From NCBI GenBank assembly GCA_963807925.1, contig CAWEDP010000002.1:1426001-1490000 (forward strand): a stretch of 64,000 nucleotides of DNA, written 5' to 3'. Under the pieces are notes generated by a model. The model ran no database searches and was not told the DNA's origin. It worked only from the letters and a program-made list of their open reading frames with translations. The stretch is from CAWEDP01 sp963807925 (GTDB taxonomy: Bacteria > Acidobacteriota > Vicinamibacteria > Vicinamibacterales > CAVVIG01). Positions 56,741 through 64,000 of the stretch are shown in pieces. A program made the translations under genes and the position numbers. Numbering within the stretch: the stretch's first letter is position 1; each line of letters starts with the position of its first letter.

Positions 56741-56809
56741 AGCGTGATTTCGTTCACCTCGAGGCCCGCGCTCCCCGGGGTGCGGAGCGCGAGGGGTTCA
56801 GCCGAGCGC

Positions 56810-57886
56810 CTAGATATTGAAGAAGAATTCCGGGATCGCCACCACGTACTTCAGGTTGAACAGCCACCGCGCCAGCATCTTCAGCGGCAGCGACATCATG
56901 CTCAGGAACAGGAACACCGCCACGTAGTACCGGGCCGCCCCCAGCTTGCCGTAGTACGCCTTGAACAGCCCCTTGGCCAGGATCACCGGCAGCGCGAAGA
57001 CATAGAACAGCACGAAGAGGATGCCGAAGATCTCACGGATGTACCATTGGCTCGGCAGTCCCGTCCGGAAGCCGCGCACCCAGATGTATTCCGACAGGTT
57101 GACGTTGGTCAGCGCCTCCAGCTTGTGGATGTCCCAGTACTCGAAGGGGCCGAAGAAGTTCCAGTTCGGCCCGCGCAGGAACGTCCCGAGGACGATCAGC
57201 GAGGACCAGAGCACCGCGAACCCGAACAAGAACAGCACGATCTCGGGCTTGCGCTCGTTGAACGTGTAGTACCCGTTCCCCTTCGGGTTCTTGTCGAGGT
57301 ACGGGATGCAGATCAGGCCGACGATGATGAGCCCCGGGAGCACGACCCCGGCCAGCCAGGGGTCGAAGTACACCAGCATCTCCTGGAGGCCGAGAAAGTA
57401 CCACGGCGCCTTCGACGGATTCGGCGTGTTGGCGGGATTCGCCGGCTGCTCGAGCGGCGCCTTCAGGAAGATCGACCACACGATGAGGAGCACCGAGAAC
57501 ACGATGAGCGAGATCAGCTCGGTGTAGACCAGGTCCGGCCACACCCACACGCGATCGGACTCCTCTTTCTCGATCGGCCCCAGCCCGGCCCGGATGCGCC
57601 GATCGTTCAGCACCGCTTCGCGAATCGAGTACCAGACGAAGAACACGAGGAGGAAGATCAGACCCACGATCGGCACGTTGTCCGGCTTGGTGACGATCAG
57701 GCGGAAGTTCTCGTCGAAGCTTCCGAAGATGAAGAACAGCGCCAGCAGCCCGAATACGAGGGATCCGAACGTGTTGGACGCGATCCGCTCGCGCTTCCAA
57801 ATCAGCACGCCGAGCGAGGCCACGGCCAGCATGAAGAACCGCCGTGGGTCCGCAATCCAGTTGAAGATGTCCGTGATGAAGCCCAC
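56810..57886 (-). CDS. cytochrome b C-terminal (subunit IV-like) membrane protein
   Basis: A roughly 358-residue integral membrane protein with about eight helices. It carries the PDxxY Qo-site-like region (WPDLVYTELISLIVFSVLL), the conserved NPANTPNPSKAPWYFLGLQE motif of subunit IV/cytochrome b C-terminus, and LVYFDPWLAGVVLPGLII. Extra helices at both ends make it longer than plastid subunit IV (about 160). GTG 57886 (VGFITDIFNW) is preferred because GGAGGA is just upstream, though the spacing is short; ATG 57922 is the alternative. It lies between the haem-binding half of cytochrome b and the octaheme gene. Confidence 0.9.
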   Translation of the reverse strand: MGFITDIFNWIADPRRFFMLAVASLGVLIWKRERIASNTFGSLVFGLLALFFIFGSFDENFRLIVTKPDNVPIVGLIFLLVFFVWYSIREAVLNDRRIRAGLGPIEKEESDRVWVWPDLVYTELISLIVFSVLLIVWSIFLKAPLEQPANPANTPNPSKAPWYFLGLQEMLVYFDPWLAGVVLPGLIIVGLICIPYLDKNPKGNGYYTFNERKPEIVLFLFGFAVLWSSLIVLGTFLRGPNWNFFGPFEYWDIHKLEALTNVNLSEYIWVRGFRTGLPSQWYIREIFGILFVLFYVFALPVILAKGLFKAYYGKLGAARYYVAVFLFLSMMSLPLKMLARWLFNLKYVVAIPEFFFNI

Positions 57887-57952
57887 ACGTCCTCCGGCAA
57901 TCAGCAGCCGGCACGCGGGCATGCCGCGTTCCCGGCCGTGAAGGGTGAATTT

Positions 57953-58768
57953 CTAGAGCGGTCCCGAGATGCCGCCGTCCTTTCGTACACGCCAGAAATG
58001 CACGGCCATCAGCACGGCGATCGCGAGCGGGAACCCGACGCAGTGCAGCACGTAGAACCTGAGGAGCGCCCCCTCGCCGACGAACGTCCCCCCGAGCAGC
58101 GCGAACCGCGCGTCGTCGGCCGCGTGGATCAGCGGGACGTCACCCAGGCGCAGCAACTGGGCGCCGGGGCCTTCGTGGCCGAGAAACGGCGTGGCGCGCG
58201 CCATGTTCGACCCGACGGTGATGGCCCAGATGGCCAGCTGATCCCACGGGAGCAGATACCCGGTGAACGACAGCAGCAGCGTGAGGACCAGCATGATGAC
58301 GCCCACCGACCAGTTGAACTCGCGCGGCGGTTTGTACGAGCCGGTCATGAAGACGCGGAACATGTGCAGCCACACGGTGATGACCATGGCGTGCGCGCCC
58401 CAGCGGTGCATCTCACGCATGATCCCGAGCGGCACGTGCTCCCGCAGCCCGACGATGTCGGTGTAGGCGTATTCGAGCGTCGGCCGGTAATAGAACATCA
58501 GAAGGAGGCCGGTCAGGGTCAACGACAGGAACAAGAAGAAGCTGAGGCCGCCCATGCACCAGGTGTAGCGCAGCTTGACGCCCGACTTGCGGATCCGCAC
58601 CGGGTGCAGGTGCAGGAACACGTTGGACAGCATGACCAGCACGCGATTGCGATCCGTCGTCGGACGCCCGTGGCGGAAGATCGACGTCCACGCCTGCGTT
58701 TCCGTCAGCCAGTTCCAGAACCTGACGAGCGAGCCTTCCTGCGGGTCGATTGTCTTGGTATCTGCCAT
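57953..58768 (-). CDS. cytochrome b/b6 N-terminal subunit
   Basis: A 271-residue cytochrome b6-like protein holding the two b haems. The paired His ligands are visible in MHRWGAHAMVITVWLHMFRVF (helix B) and VLHCVGFPLAIAVLMAVHFWRV (helix D). Other marks are GGLSFFLFLSLTLTGLLLMFYYRP and the GYLLPWDQLAIWA region. An N-terminal extension (about 1-55) precedes helix A. It starts six bases after the Rieske gene. Together with the next gene it makes a split cytochrome b, the b6f-like arrangement. Confidence 0.94.
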   Translation of the reverse strand: MADTKTIDPQEGSLVRFWNWLTETQAWTSIFRHGRPTTDRNRVLVMLSNVFLHLHPVRIRKSGVKLRYTWCMGGLSFFLFLSLTLTGLLLMFYYRPTLEYAYTDIVGLREHVPLGIMREMHRWGAHAMVITVWLHMFRVFMTGSYKPPREFNWSVGVIMLVLTLLLSFTGYLLPWDQLAIWAITVGSNMARATPFLGHEGPGAQLLRLGDVPLIHAADDARFALLGGTFVGEGALLRFYVLHCVGFPLAIAVLMAVHFWRVRKDGGISGPL

Positions 58769-58774
58769 ACGTCT

Positions 58775-59620
58775 CTACTGCGTCGCTACGCCTTGAGGAA
58801 CGATTCCGGATCCGTCCACTGCCCGAGCTCGGTACTGGAAATGCTTGCTCTTGTCCACGAGGATCTGTCCGTCGTCGGCGAGCACGACGCGGGCGCGCTC
58901 GAGCGGGCGCGGCGCGGGCCCTTCGAAGTTGATGCCGGTGAGCCGGAACCCGCTGCCGTGGCACGGACACTTGAACTTGTTCTCCGCCGAGAGATAGTTC
59001 GGCGTGCAGCCCAGGTGGGTGCAGACGCTGATGAGCGCGTAGAAGCCGCTGGCGCCCTGCACCAGATCTTCGGGTGTGCGCACGAGCCAGACCCCGAACT
59101 TGTCCTTCCAGCGTTCGTCGACGCCGATGCCGTACTCGTTCGGAAATCCCGCCTTGAACTGCTGCGGCGGCTCGTTGAGCACGTTGGGAAACATGAACCG
59201 GCCGGTGGCCGCCAGCGCGGCGGCTGACGCCGCCGAGAAGGCGCCCCACGCCAGTCCGATCCACGCGCGGCGCGTGAGCAGGGGCGAGGTGTCGTCGGGG
59301 TCCCGACCCGCGGCCGCCGCGGCCGGCTTCGGCACCGGCACCGACACCCTGGCGGCGGCGCCTCCCGGCGAGGCGACCGACGTCGTCTTGCCGGCGAGAT
59401 CCGGCATCGGCGCCGCGGCCGGCCTGGGCGGGGCCGCCGGCCGGGGCGGAGCGGCCGGACGAGGCGCAGCCGGGGCTGGGCCCGCGCCGGTGGCCGTCGC
59501 GGCCGCCGCCGTCGCAGCCTCGGCGCCGCCGGCTGGCGTCGGCTTCACGTGCGGCGTTGCCGCCGGATTCGCACCGCTCGGCGGTGCGCTGGGAATTGCG
59601 GCCTTGCTCTCGTCAGCCAT
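58775..59620 (-). CDS. Rieske iron-sulfur protein with long Ala/Pro-rich N-terminal extension
   Basis: A 281-residue Rieske protein carrying the [2Fe-2S] cluster that takes electrons from quinol. Cluster ligands are CTHLGC near residue 199 and CPCHGSGF near 217. A twin-arginine-type anchor (LLTRRAWIGLAWGAFSAASAAALAA) lies at about 114-140. Before it is an unusual low-complexity cytoplasmic stretch of about 110 residues made of Ala, Pro, Thr and Gly (repeats of RPAAPP). It lies 20 bases after the HEAT-repeat gene and 6 bases before cytochrome b. Confidence 0.94.
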   Translation of the reverse strand: MADESKAAIPSAPPSGANPAATPHVKPTPAGGAEAATAAAATATGAGPAPAAPRPAAPPRPAAPPRPAAAPMPDLAGKTTSVASPGGAAARVSVPVPKPAAAAAGRDPDDTSPLLTRRAWIGLAWGAFSAASAAALAATGRFMFPNVLNEPPQQFKAGFPNEYGIGVDERWKDKFGVWLVRTPEDLVQGASGFYALISVCTHLGCTPNYLSAENKFKCPCHGSGFRLTGINFEGPAPRPLERARVVLADDGQILVDKSKHFQYRARAVDGSGIVPQGVATQ

Positions 59621-59640
59621 GGTGCCCCTCTACGTGTCGA

Positions 59641-60537
59641 CTAGCCGATCTGCCTGAGCGCCTCGAGCGCTGCCTGCCGGACGCGCAAACTGCGGTCCGT
59701 CTCGCTGAGCGTCGCGATCGAGGCGCGCAGCGCGGCGTCCTTGAGCGCCGCACCGGCCCGAATGCCGCTGATCATCACGTCGGCCACCGGATCCTCGTCC
59801 TCGTCCTGGCGGACCTCGCGCCGCACGGTGCGCTCGACGTAGTCGCGGTCGATCATCTGGCGCAACACCGGCACGCCGTCACGGTTGTCGTGGCGCGCCA
59901 GCGCCACGGCGGCGTTCCAGCGCACGTCGGCCGCGCCGTCCTGCAGCGCCGCGCGAAGCGTCACGACCTGCGCGTCGCCCGGGAGTGCGCCGAGCGCGTA
60001 CACCACCATCTTGCGAATGCCCGGGTCGGCGGATTGATAGAGCGGCTGGAGCGCCGGCACCACGGACGCGTCGCCCGACGCCCCGAGCGCCCAGATCACG
60101 CTCAGACGAGCTTCGCTGTCCGGATCGTCGAGCGCGTGCGTCAGATCGGCGACGGCGCGGGCAGGCAGCGGCGGATCGAGACGCCCGAGGGCGAGCGCCA
60201 GATAGCGGCGCACGCGCGGGTCGTCGGCGTTCTTGGAATCCTCGTACGCCTCCACCAGCGCCGGCGCGAGCTGGCGGTTCGCGCGCACTTTGGGATCCGA
60301 CAGCAGCCGCGAGAGCTCGTACGCCGCGGGCCACCGTCGATTCGATCCGCCGAACCGAACCTCGTTGATGTAGTCCTGTGGCGTGCGCGCGTCGGTCACG
60401 AGCGACCGGAAGCCCACAAACACCAGGACCGTCACGCCGACGACCGCCAGTGGGATCAGAAAAAACTGAACAGCGAGGGCGGGCGCCGCAACCAGTGGAT
60501 GTCGAGGCGCGGCGTCGCGCTCGATGAGTTTGTCCAT
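59641..60537 (-). CDS. membrane-anchored HEAT-repeat protein of the cytochrome bc operon
   Basis: A 298-residue protein with one membrane helix (about 22-45: ALAVQFFLIPLAVVGVTVLVFVGF) and a C-terminal solenoid of HEAT-like repeats (ALGRLDPPLPARAV, DSEARLSVIWALGASGDASVV, DPGIRKMVVYALGALPGDAQVV, ADVRWNAAVALARHDNRDGV). No catalytic motif is present; an assembly or scaffolding role for the Rieske/cytochrome b complex is inferred. ATG 60537 is chosen over an upstream TTG at 60570; neither has a clear Shine-Dalgarno. It is the first gene of the operon. Confidence 0.8.
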   Translation of the reverse strand: MDKLIERDAAPRHPLVAAPALAVQFFLIPLAVVGVTVLVFVGFRSLVTDARTPQDYINEVRFGGSNRRWPAAYELSRLLSDPKVRANRQLAPALVEAYEDSKNADDPRVRRYLALALGRLDPPLPARAVADLTHALDDPDSEARLSVIWALGASGDASVVPALQPLYQSADPGIRKMVVYALGALPGDAQVVTLRAALQDGAADVRWNAAVALARHDNRDGVPVLRQMIDRDYVERTVRREVRQDEDEDPVADVMISGIRAGAALKDAALRASIATLSETDRSLRVRQAALEALRQIG

Positions 60538-60571
60538 GTAGGGGAAACCGAGTCGACCCGAATCTGGCAAG

Positions 60572-60600
60572 TTTTACTACGTGTGCGGTTTAGGGGTCAA
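60572..60600 (-). promoter_or_regulatory. candidate promoter of the cytochrome bc operon
   Basis: On the minus strand TTGACC (60600-60595) and GTAAAA (60577-60572) are 17 bases apart, about 35 bases upstream of ATG 60537. The -10 is weak. The remaining stretch up to ilvC (60601-60729) shows no gene or clear structure. Confidence 0.45.
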
Positions 60601-60729
60601 GCAGGAGCGCAGCGGGACGCGGGGACGTTCGCCGGCCGCCGAGCGCGCCGGGCCGCCGAGAACGCGGGCCGTTCTTCGCTGGCCGCGAACCAACTCGGCG
60701 GCTCACGCGGGAGCCGCGCGCGGACCCGT

Positions 60730-61758
60730 TCAGCGTCCGACCGGCTGCGACTGCTGCCGCATGCGGACGGGCTTGAGGAACGGCATGAGCGCCCGCAGCC
60801 GGACGCCCACTTCCTCGATCGGATGCGCCGCCTCGAGCTCACGCTGTCTGTTGAACCACAGCCGACCCGACTCGTTCTCCTCGATCCAGGCGCGGGCGTA
60901 CTCGCCGCTCCGGATTTCCTCGAGCATCTTCTTCATCTCGGCCCTGGTCGCGTCGGTGACGATGCGGGGGCCGCCGGTGTAGTCGCCGTGCTCGGCCGTA
61001 TCGCTGACCGAGTAGCGCATGTAACTCAGGCCTCCCTGATAGATGAGGTCGACGATCAACTTCAGCTCGTGGAGGCATTCGAAGTACGCGATCTCGGGCT
61101 GGTAGCCCGCATCGACCAGCGTCTCGAACCCGGCCTTGATGAGCGCACTGACGCCGCCGCAGAGCACCGCCTGCTCACCGAACAGGTCGGTTTCGGTTTC
61201 CTCGGCAAACGTGGTCTCGATGACGCCGGCCCGGGTGACCCCGATGCCCTTGGCGTACGAGAGGGTCAGCGCGCGGGCGTGACCGGTAGCGTCCTGGTGG
61301 ACGGCGAACAGCGCGGGCGTGCCGGCGCCCTCGACAAACAGCTCCCGCACGCGGTGGCCGGGCGACTTGGGCGCGACCATCGAGACATCGACGTCGGGCC
61401 GCACGGCGATGGTGCCGAACCGGATGTTGAAGCCGTGCGCGAACATCAGCATCTTGCCGGGCGCGAGGTTCGGCTCGATGTCCTCGCGGAACACCTTCGC
61501 GGTGATGGTGTCGGGAATGAGCACCATGATGACGTCCGCCCACTTCGACACCTCGGCGACGTCGCCGACGATCAGGCCCGCCTCGCTCGCCGTCTGGCGC
61601 GAGCGGCTCGTCGGGGGCAATCCCACCTTGACGCTGACGCCGCTGTCGCGCAGGTTGAGCGCATGGGCGTGCCCCTGGGATCCGTAGCCGATGACCGCCA
61701 CCTTCTTGTCCCGAATCAGCGCCAGATCCGCCGCGTCGTCGTAGTACATCTTCGCCAT
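60730..61758 (-). CDS. ilvC: ketol-acid reductoisomerase
   Basis: A 342-residue class I KARI, the second enzyme of valine/isoleucine synthesis, which isomerises and reduces acetolactate or acetohydroxybutyrate with NAD(P)H and Mg2+. The Rossmann motif is VIGYGSQGHAHALNLRDSG near residue 22. The cofactor-specificity loop reads GLPPTSRSRQ, and its Ser/Arg residues suggest NADPH. The metal-binding C-terminal knotted domain has FGEQAVLCGG, LHELKLIVDLIYQGGLSYMRYSVS and AEHGDY. ATG 61758 has AAGGAG five bases upstream. It is the last gene of ilvB-ilvN-ilvC. Confidence 0.97.
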   Translation of the reverse strand: MAKMYYDDAADLALIRDKKVAVIGYGSQGHAHALNLRDSGVSVKVGLPPTSRSRQTASEAGLIVGDVAEVSKWADVIMVLIPDTITAKVFREDIEPNLAPGKMLMFAHGFNIRFGTIAVRPDVDVSMVAPKSPGHRVRELFVEGAGTPALFAVHQDATGHARALTLSYAKGIGVTRAGVIETTFAEETETDLFGEQAVLCGGVSALIKAGFETLVDAGYQPEIAYFECLHELKLIVDLIYQGGLSYMRYSVSDTAEHGDYTGGPRIVTDATRAEMKKMLEEIRSGEYARAWIEENESGRLWFNRQRELEAAHPIEEVGVRLRALMPFLKPVRMRQQSQPVGR

Positions 61759-61767
61759 CACGTCTCC

Positions 61768-62316
61768 TTATACCGAACAGTTGCTGATGTCGTCCGCGAT
61801 CAGGGCGTCCGATCCCGGGTCGGCCGCGCGCGTCGATTTGACGCTGCCGCGCGCCATGGCGATACGACCGGTCCTGACCATTTCCTTCACGCCGTAGGGG
61901 CGCAGCACCTCGAGCATGCTGTCGATCTTGTCCTCGGTCCCGGTGGTCTCGATCACGAGCGACTCGGGGCTGACGTCGACCACCCGGGCCCTGAACACGT
62001 CGACGAGCTGCATGACGTGGGTGCGCGCCTCGCCGGTCGCCGACACCTTGATGAGCGCGAGGTCGCGCACGATCGCGGGCGCCGCCGTGATGTCGTCGAC
62101 GCGTTTGACAGGCACCAGCTTGTACAGGTTCGCCTCCAGGCGTCGCGCGCCGTACGCGTCGGTGTCGACGACGACCGTCATCCGGGAGACACCCGGCTCC
62201 TCGGTGCGGCCGACGGTCAGCGATTCGATGTTGAACGCGCGGCGCCGGAACAGCGATGCGACGCGGTTCAGCACGCCCGGCTTGTTGTCCACGTAGACGA
62301 CGAATGTGTGAATCAT
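61768..62316 (-). CDS. ilvN: acetolactate synthase small (regulatory) subunit
   Basis: A 182-residue regulatory subunit of acetohydroxyacid synthase, which confers valine feedback control. The N-terminal ACT domain is clear (MIHTFVVYVDNKPGVLNRVASLFRRRAFNIESLTVG, TEEPGVSRMTVVVD). The C-terminal ALS_ss_C domain follows (ALIKVSATGEARTHVMQLVDVFRARVVDVS, LRPYGVKEMVRTGRIAMARG). Length is near typical (about 160-180). It lies nine bases before ilvC and 83 bases after ilvB. Confidence 0.96.
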   Translation of the reverse strand: MIHTFVVYVDNKPGVLNRVASLFRRRAFNIESLTVGRTEEPGVSRMTVVVDTDAYGARRLEANLYKLVPVKRVDDITAAPAIVRDLALIKVSATGEARTHVMQLVDVFRARVVDVSPESLVIETTGTEDKIDSMLEVLRPYGVKEMVRTGRIAMARGSVKSTRAADPGSDALIADDISNCSV

Positions 62317-62399
62317 GACTTCGTTCCCGTTTGACCACCGTGGCGTGCGGGCGCCCCGAATCCACCGATGCCGGCGGCGCCACCCATCCCGGTCGTGGC

Positions 62400-64000
62400 T
62401 CAGTCGGCTCCGGTCTCCACGAGCGGCGACGGCCGCCGAATCATCTTGTGGAGGTCGGCGCCGGCCGGCACCATCGGATACACCGAATCCTCCTGCTCGA
62501 CGCGGAAGTCGATGAGGGCCGTCCGCCGCTGCCGCCGCGCGTTTGAGACCGCTGCTTCGACCTGGGACCGCTCGGTCACCGCCGTGGACCAGGCGCCGTA
62601 GGCCTCCGCCAGCTTCACGAAGTCGGGGCCCGAGAGCGGCGTGGCGGCGTAGCGCTTGTCGTAGAAGAATTCCTGCCACTGCCGGACCATTCCGAGGTAG
62701 CCGTTGTTGATGATCGCGACGTTGAGGTCGAGCTGCTCCTGGACGGCGGTCGCCAGCTCCGGACACGTCATCTGAAAGCCGCCGTCGCCGGCGACCACCC
62801 AGACCTCGGCGTCGGGCCGGGCGATCTTGGCCCCGATCGCGGCCGGCAGCGCGAATCCCATCGTGCCGAGGCCGCCCGACGTGATGAGCGAGCGCGGCTG
62901 ATCGTGCTTGTAGTACTGGGCTTCCCACATCTGGTGCTGGCCGACGTCGGTCACGACCACCGCGCGGCCGTCGGTGAGGCGCCAGAGATCGTTGATGACG
63001 TGCGCGGCGTACAGATGGCCGTTGTCGGGCAGGTTCTGGATGTCGCGCACGGCGGCATCGCCCTTGAGCTCGTCGATGTGCGCGAGCCACGCGGCGCGCT
63101 GGCTGCTGCCCTCGACGTGCGGAATCCACTCGGCGAGCGTGGCCTTCAGATCGGCGGCAATCGCCACGTCGACGCGAACGTTCTTGTTCAACTCGGCGCG
63201 ATCGATGTCGACATGGATCTTCCGCGCGTTGAGCGCGTAGGTCCTCAGGTTGCCGGTCACGCGATCGTCGAACCGCATGCCGAGCGCGATCAGGAGGTCG
63301 GCCTCCTGGATGGCCGTGTTCACCCACGCCTCGCCGTGCATCCCCATCATGCCGAGATTGAGCGGGTGCGAGGCCGCGACGCCGCCGATGCCGAGCAGCG
63401 TCACCGCCATCGGAATCCGGCCGCGCTCGGCGAACGCGACGATGTCGCGCTCGGCGCCGGCCAGCGTGACGCCGTGGCCGGCCAGGATCAGCGGACGCTC
63501 GGCGGCGTTGATCAACTGGAGCGCCTCCCGGTGATCCCCGTCGCCGGGCAGCGCCTCGTCCTGCGTTTCCGTCAGATGCGGCTCGGCGGCCGCCCAGTCG
63601 AGCACCGCGGCGCCCTGCTGCGCGTCCTTCGTGATGTCCACCAGCACCGGGCCGGGACGTCCCGACCGCGCCACCGCGAAGGCTTCGCGGAGCGCGGGCG
63701 CCACGTCGGCGGCGCTGGTGACCAGATAGTTGTGCTTGGTGATCGGCAGCGTGATGCCGGTGATGTCGGTTTCCTGGAACGCGTCGGATCCGATCAGCTT
63801 GCTGCCCACCTGCCCGGTGATGCAGACCAGCGGCGAGCTGTCCATCATCGCGGTCGCGATGCCGGTCACCATGTTCGTCGCGCCCGGGCCCGAGGTGGCA
63901 ATCGCGACGCCGACGCGCCCGCTCGCCCGGGCGTAGCCGTCGGCCATGTGCGTCGCGCCCTGCTCGTGGCGGACGAGGACGTGCCGGATCGGAAACTCCA
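62400..64000 (-). CDS. ilvB: acetolactate synthase large subunit, partial (runs off right edge)
   Basis: The C-terminal ~533 residues of the catalytic, TPP-dependent subunit of acetohydroxyacid synthase. It condenses two pyruvates, or pyruvate plus 2-ketobutyrate. Visible marks are HEQGATHMADGYARASGRVGV with the TPP glutamate, ATSGPGATNMVTGIA, the quinone-like FAD domain, and the TPP motif GDGGFQMTCPELATAVQE...NNGYLGMVRQWQE near the C-terminus. The N-terminus lies beyond the window. It is first in the ilvB-ilvN-ilvC operon. Confidence 0.96.
   Translation of the reverse strand, partial: EFPIRHVLVRHEQGATHMADGYARASGRVGVAIATSGPGATNMVTGIATAMMDSSPLVCITGQVGSKLIGSDAFQETDITGITLPITKHNYLVTSAADVAPALREAFAVARSGRPGPVLVDITKDAQQGAAVLDWAAAEPHLTETQDEALPGDGDHREALQLINAAERPLILAGHGVTLAGAERDIVAFAERGRIPMAVTLLGIGGVAASHPLNLGMMGMHGEAWVNTAIQEADLLIALGMRFDDRVTGNLRTYALNARKIHVDIDRAELNKNVRVDVAIAADLKATLAEWIPHVEGSSQRAAWLAHIDELKGDAAVRDIQNLPDNGHLYAAHVINDLWRLTDGRAVVVTDVGQHQMWEAQYYKHDQPRSLITSGGLGTMGFALPAAIGAKIARPDAEVWVVAGDGGFQMTCPELATAVQEQLDLNVAIINNGYLGMVRQWQEFFYDKRYAATPLSGPDFVKLAEAYGAWSTAVTERSQVEAAVSNARRQRRTALIDFRVEQEDSVYPMVPAGADLHKMIRRPSPLVETGAD

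Noticed and set aside
53825..59227. A very long open frame (about 1800 codons) on the plus strand opposite the cytochrome bc operon
   Set aside because: Its translation is low-complexity, rich in Arg/His/Gln/Val, with no recognisable domain. It mirrors the GC-rich codon pattern of the minus-strand cytochrome genes, which have clear motifs.

Overview
The window is high-GC chromosomal DNA, densely packed with short intergenic gaps. It most resembles an Acidobacteriota genome of the Vicinamibacteria type. This is inferred from gene content: secreted 'TPWGDPDLQG' proteins in several copies, BlaI plus M56 peptidase pairs, many carboxypeptidase-regulatory-like and TonB-type domains, VWFA-related proteins, and an alpha2/beta2 glycyl-tRNA synthetase. 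No rRNA, tRNA, CRISPR array, insertion sequence or prophage was recognised.

Region 1 (1-8.6 kb) is an energy and stress island: two universal stress proteins, a TonB-like protein, pyruvate:ferredoxin oxidoreductase, a dihydroorotate-dehydrogenase-like protein (frameshifted), a triple-BON protein, a cold-shock-domain protein and a small secreted c-type cytochrome. Three good -24/-12 (sigma-54) promoter matches drive it. Two of them are divergent and share a palindrome, CTGCCGGGAATCCGGCAG. The third has the same palindrome core at the same distance upstream. This looks like one regulon under an unidentified enhancer-binding protein and is the main candidate for an undescribed system here.

Region 2 (8.6-24 kb) is accessory. 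It holds a minus-strand operon (TPWGDPDL paralogue, MgtC, dienelactone hydrolase, second paralogue, DUF2911), a third paralogue fused to an NTF2-like domain followed by a gutted SMP-30 gene, a thymidylate-kinase pair whose second member lacks the P-loop, a phospholipase D-like protein, a BlaI/M56 regulatory pair with its operator, two tandem carboxypeptidase-regulatory-like secreted proteins, and a MEDS-domain protein. Five reading-frame lesions fall between 6.1 and 16.5 kb and none was seen in the rest.

Region 3 (24-37.6 kb) has a VWA / uvrB / mlaE-mlaF-mlaD / YtxH / DUF948-like minus-strand run (lipid transport at the envelope), a DHH phosphoesterase with a TrkA-like N-terminus, a patatin-fold protein lacking the nucleophile serine, greA, a SpoU rRNA methyltransferase, rarA and a membrane-anchored trypsin-like protease.

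Region 4 (37.4-53.8 kb) is housekeeping, all on the minus strand: gamma-carbonic anhydrase, hisS, aspS, phoH, ybeY, corC, era, recO, glyQ, glyS, ppdK, mutL and a small membrane protein. Many genes overlap by 4 bases.

Region 5 (53.8-60.6 kb) encodes a complete cytochrome b6/bc-type complex in one operon: a HEAT-repeat protein, a Rieske protein with a long Ala/Pro extension, split cytochrome b (two genes) and a membrane-anchored octaheme cytochrome c with a long coiled coil. Region 6 (60.7-64 kb) is the branched-chain amino acid operon ilvB-ilvN-ilvC; ilvB runs off the right edge.
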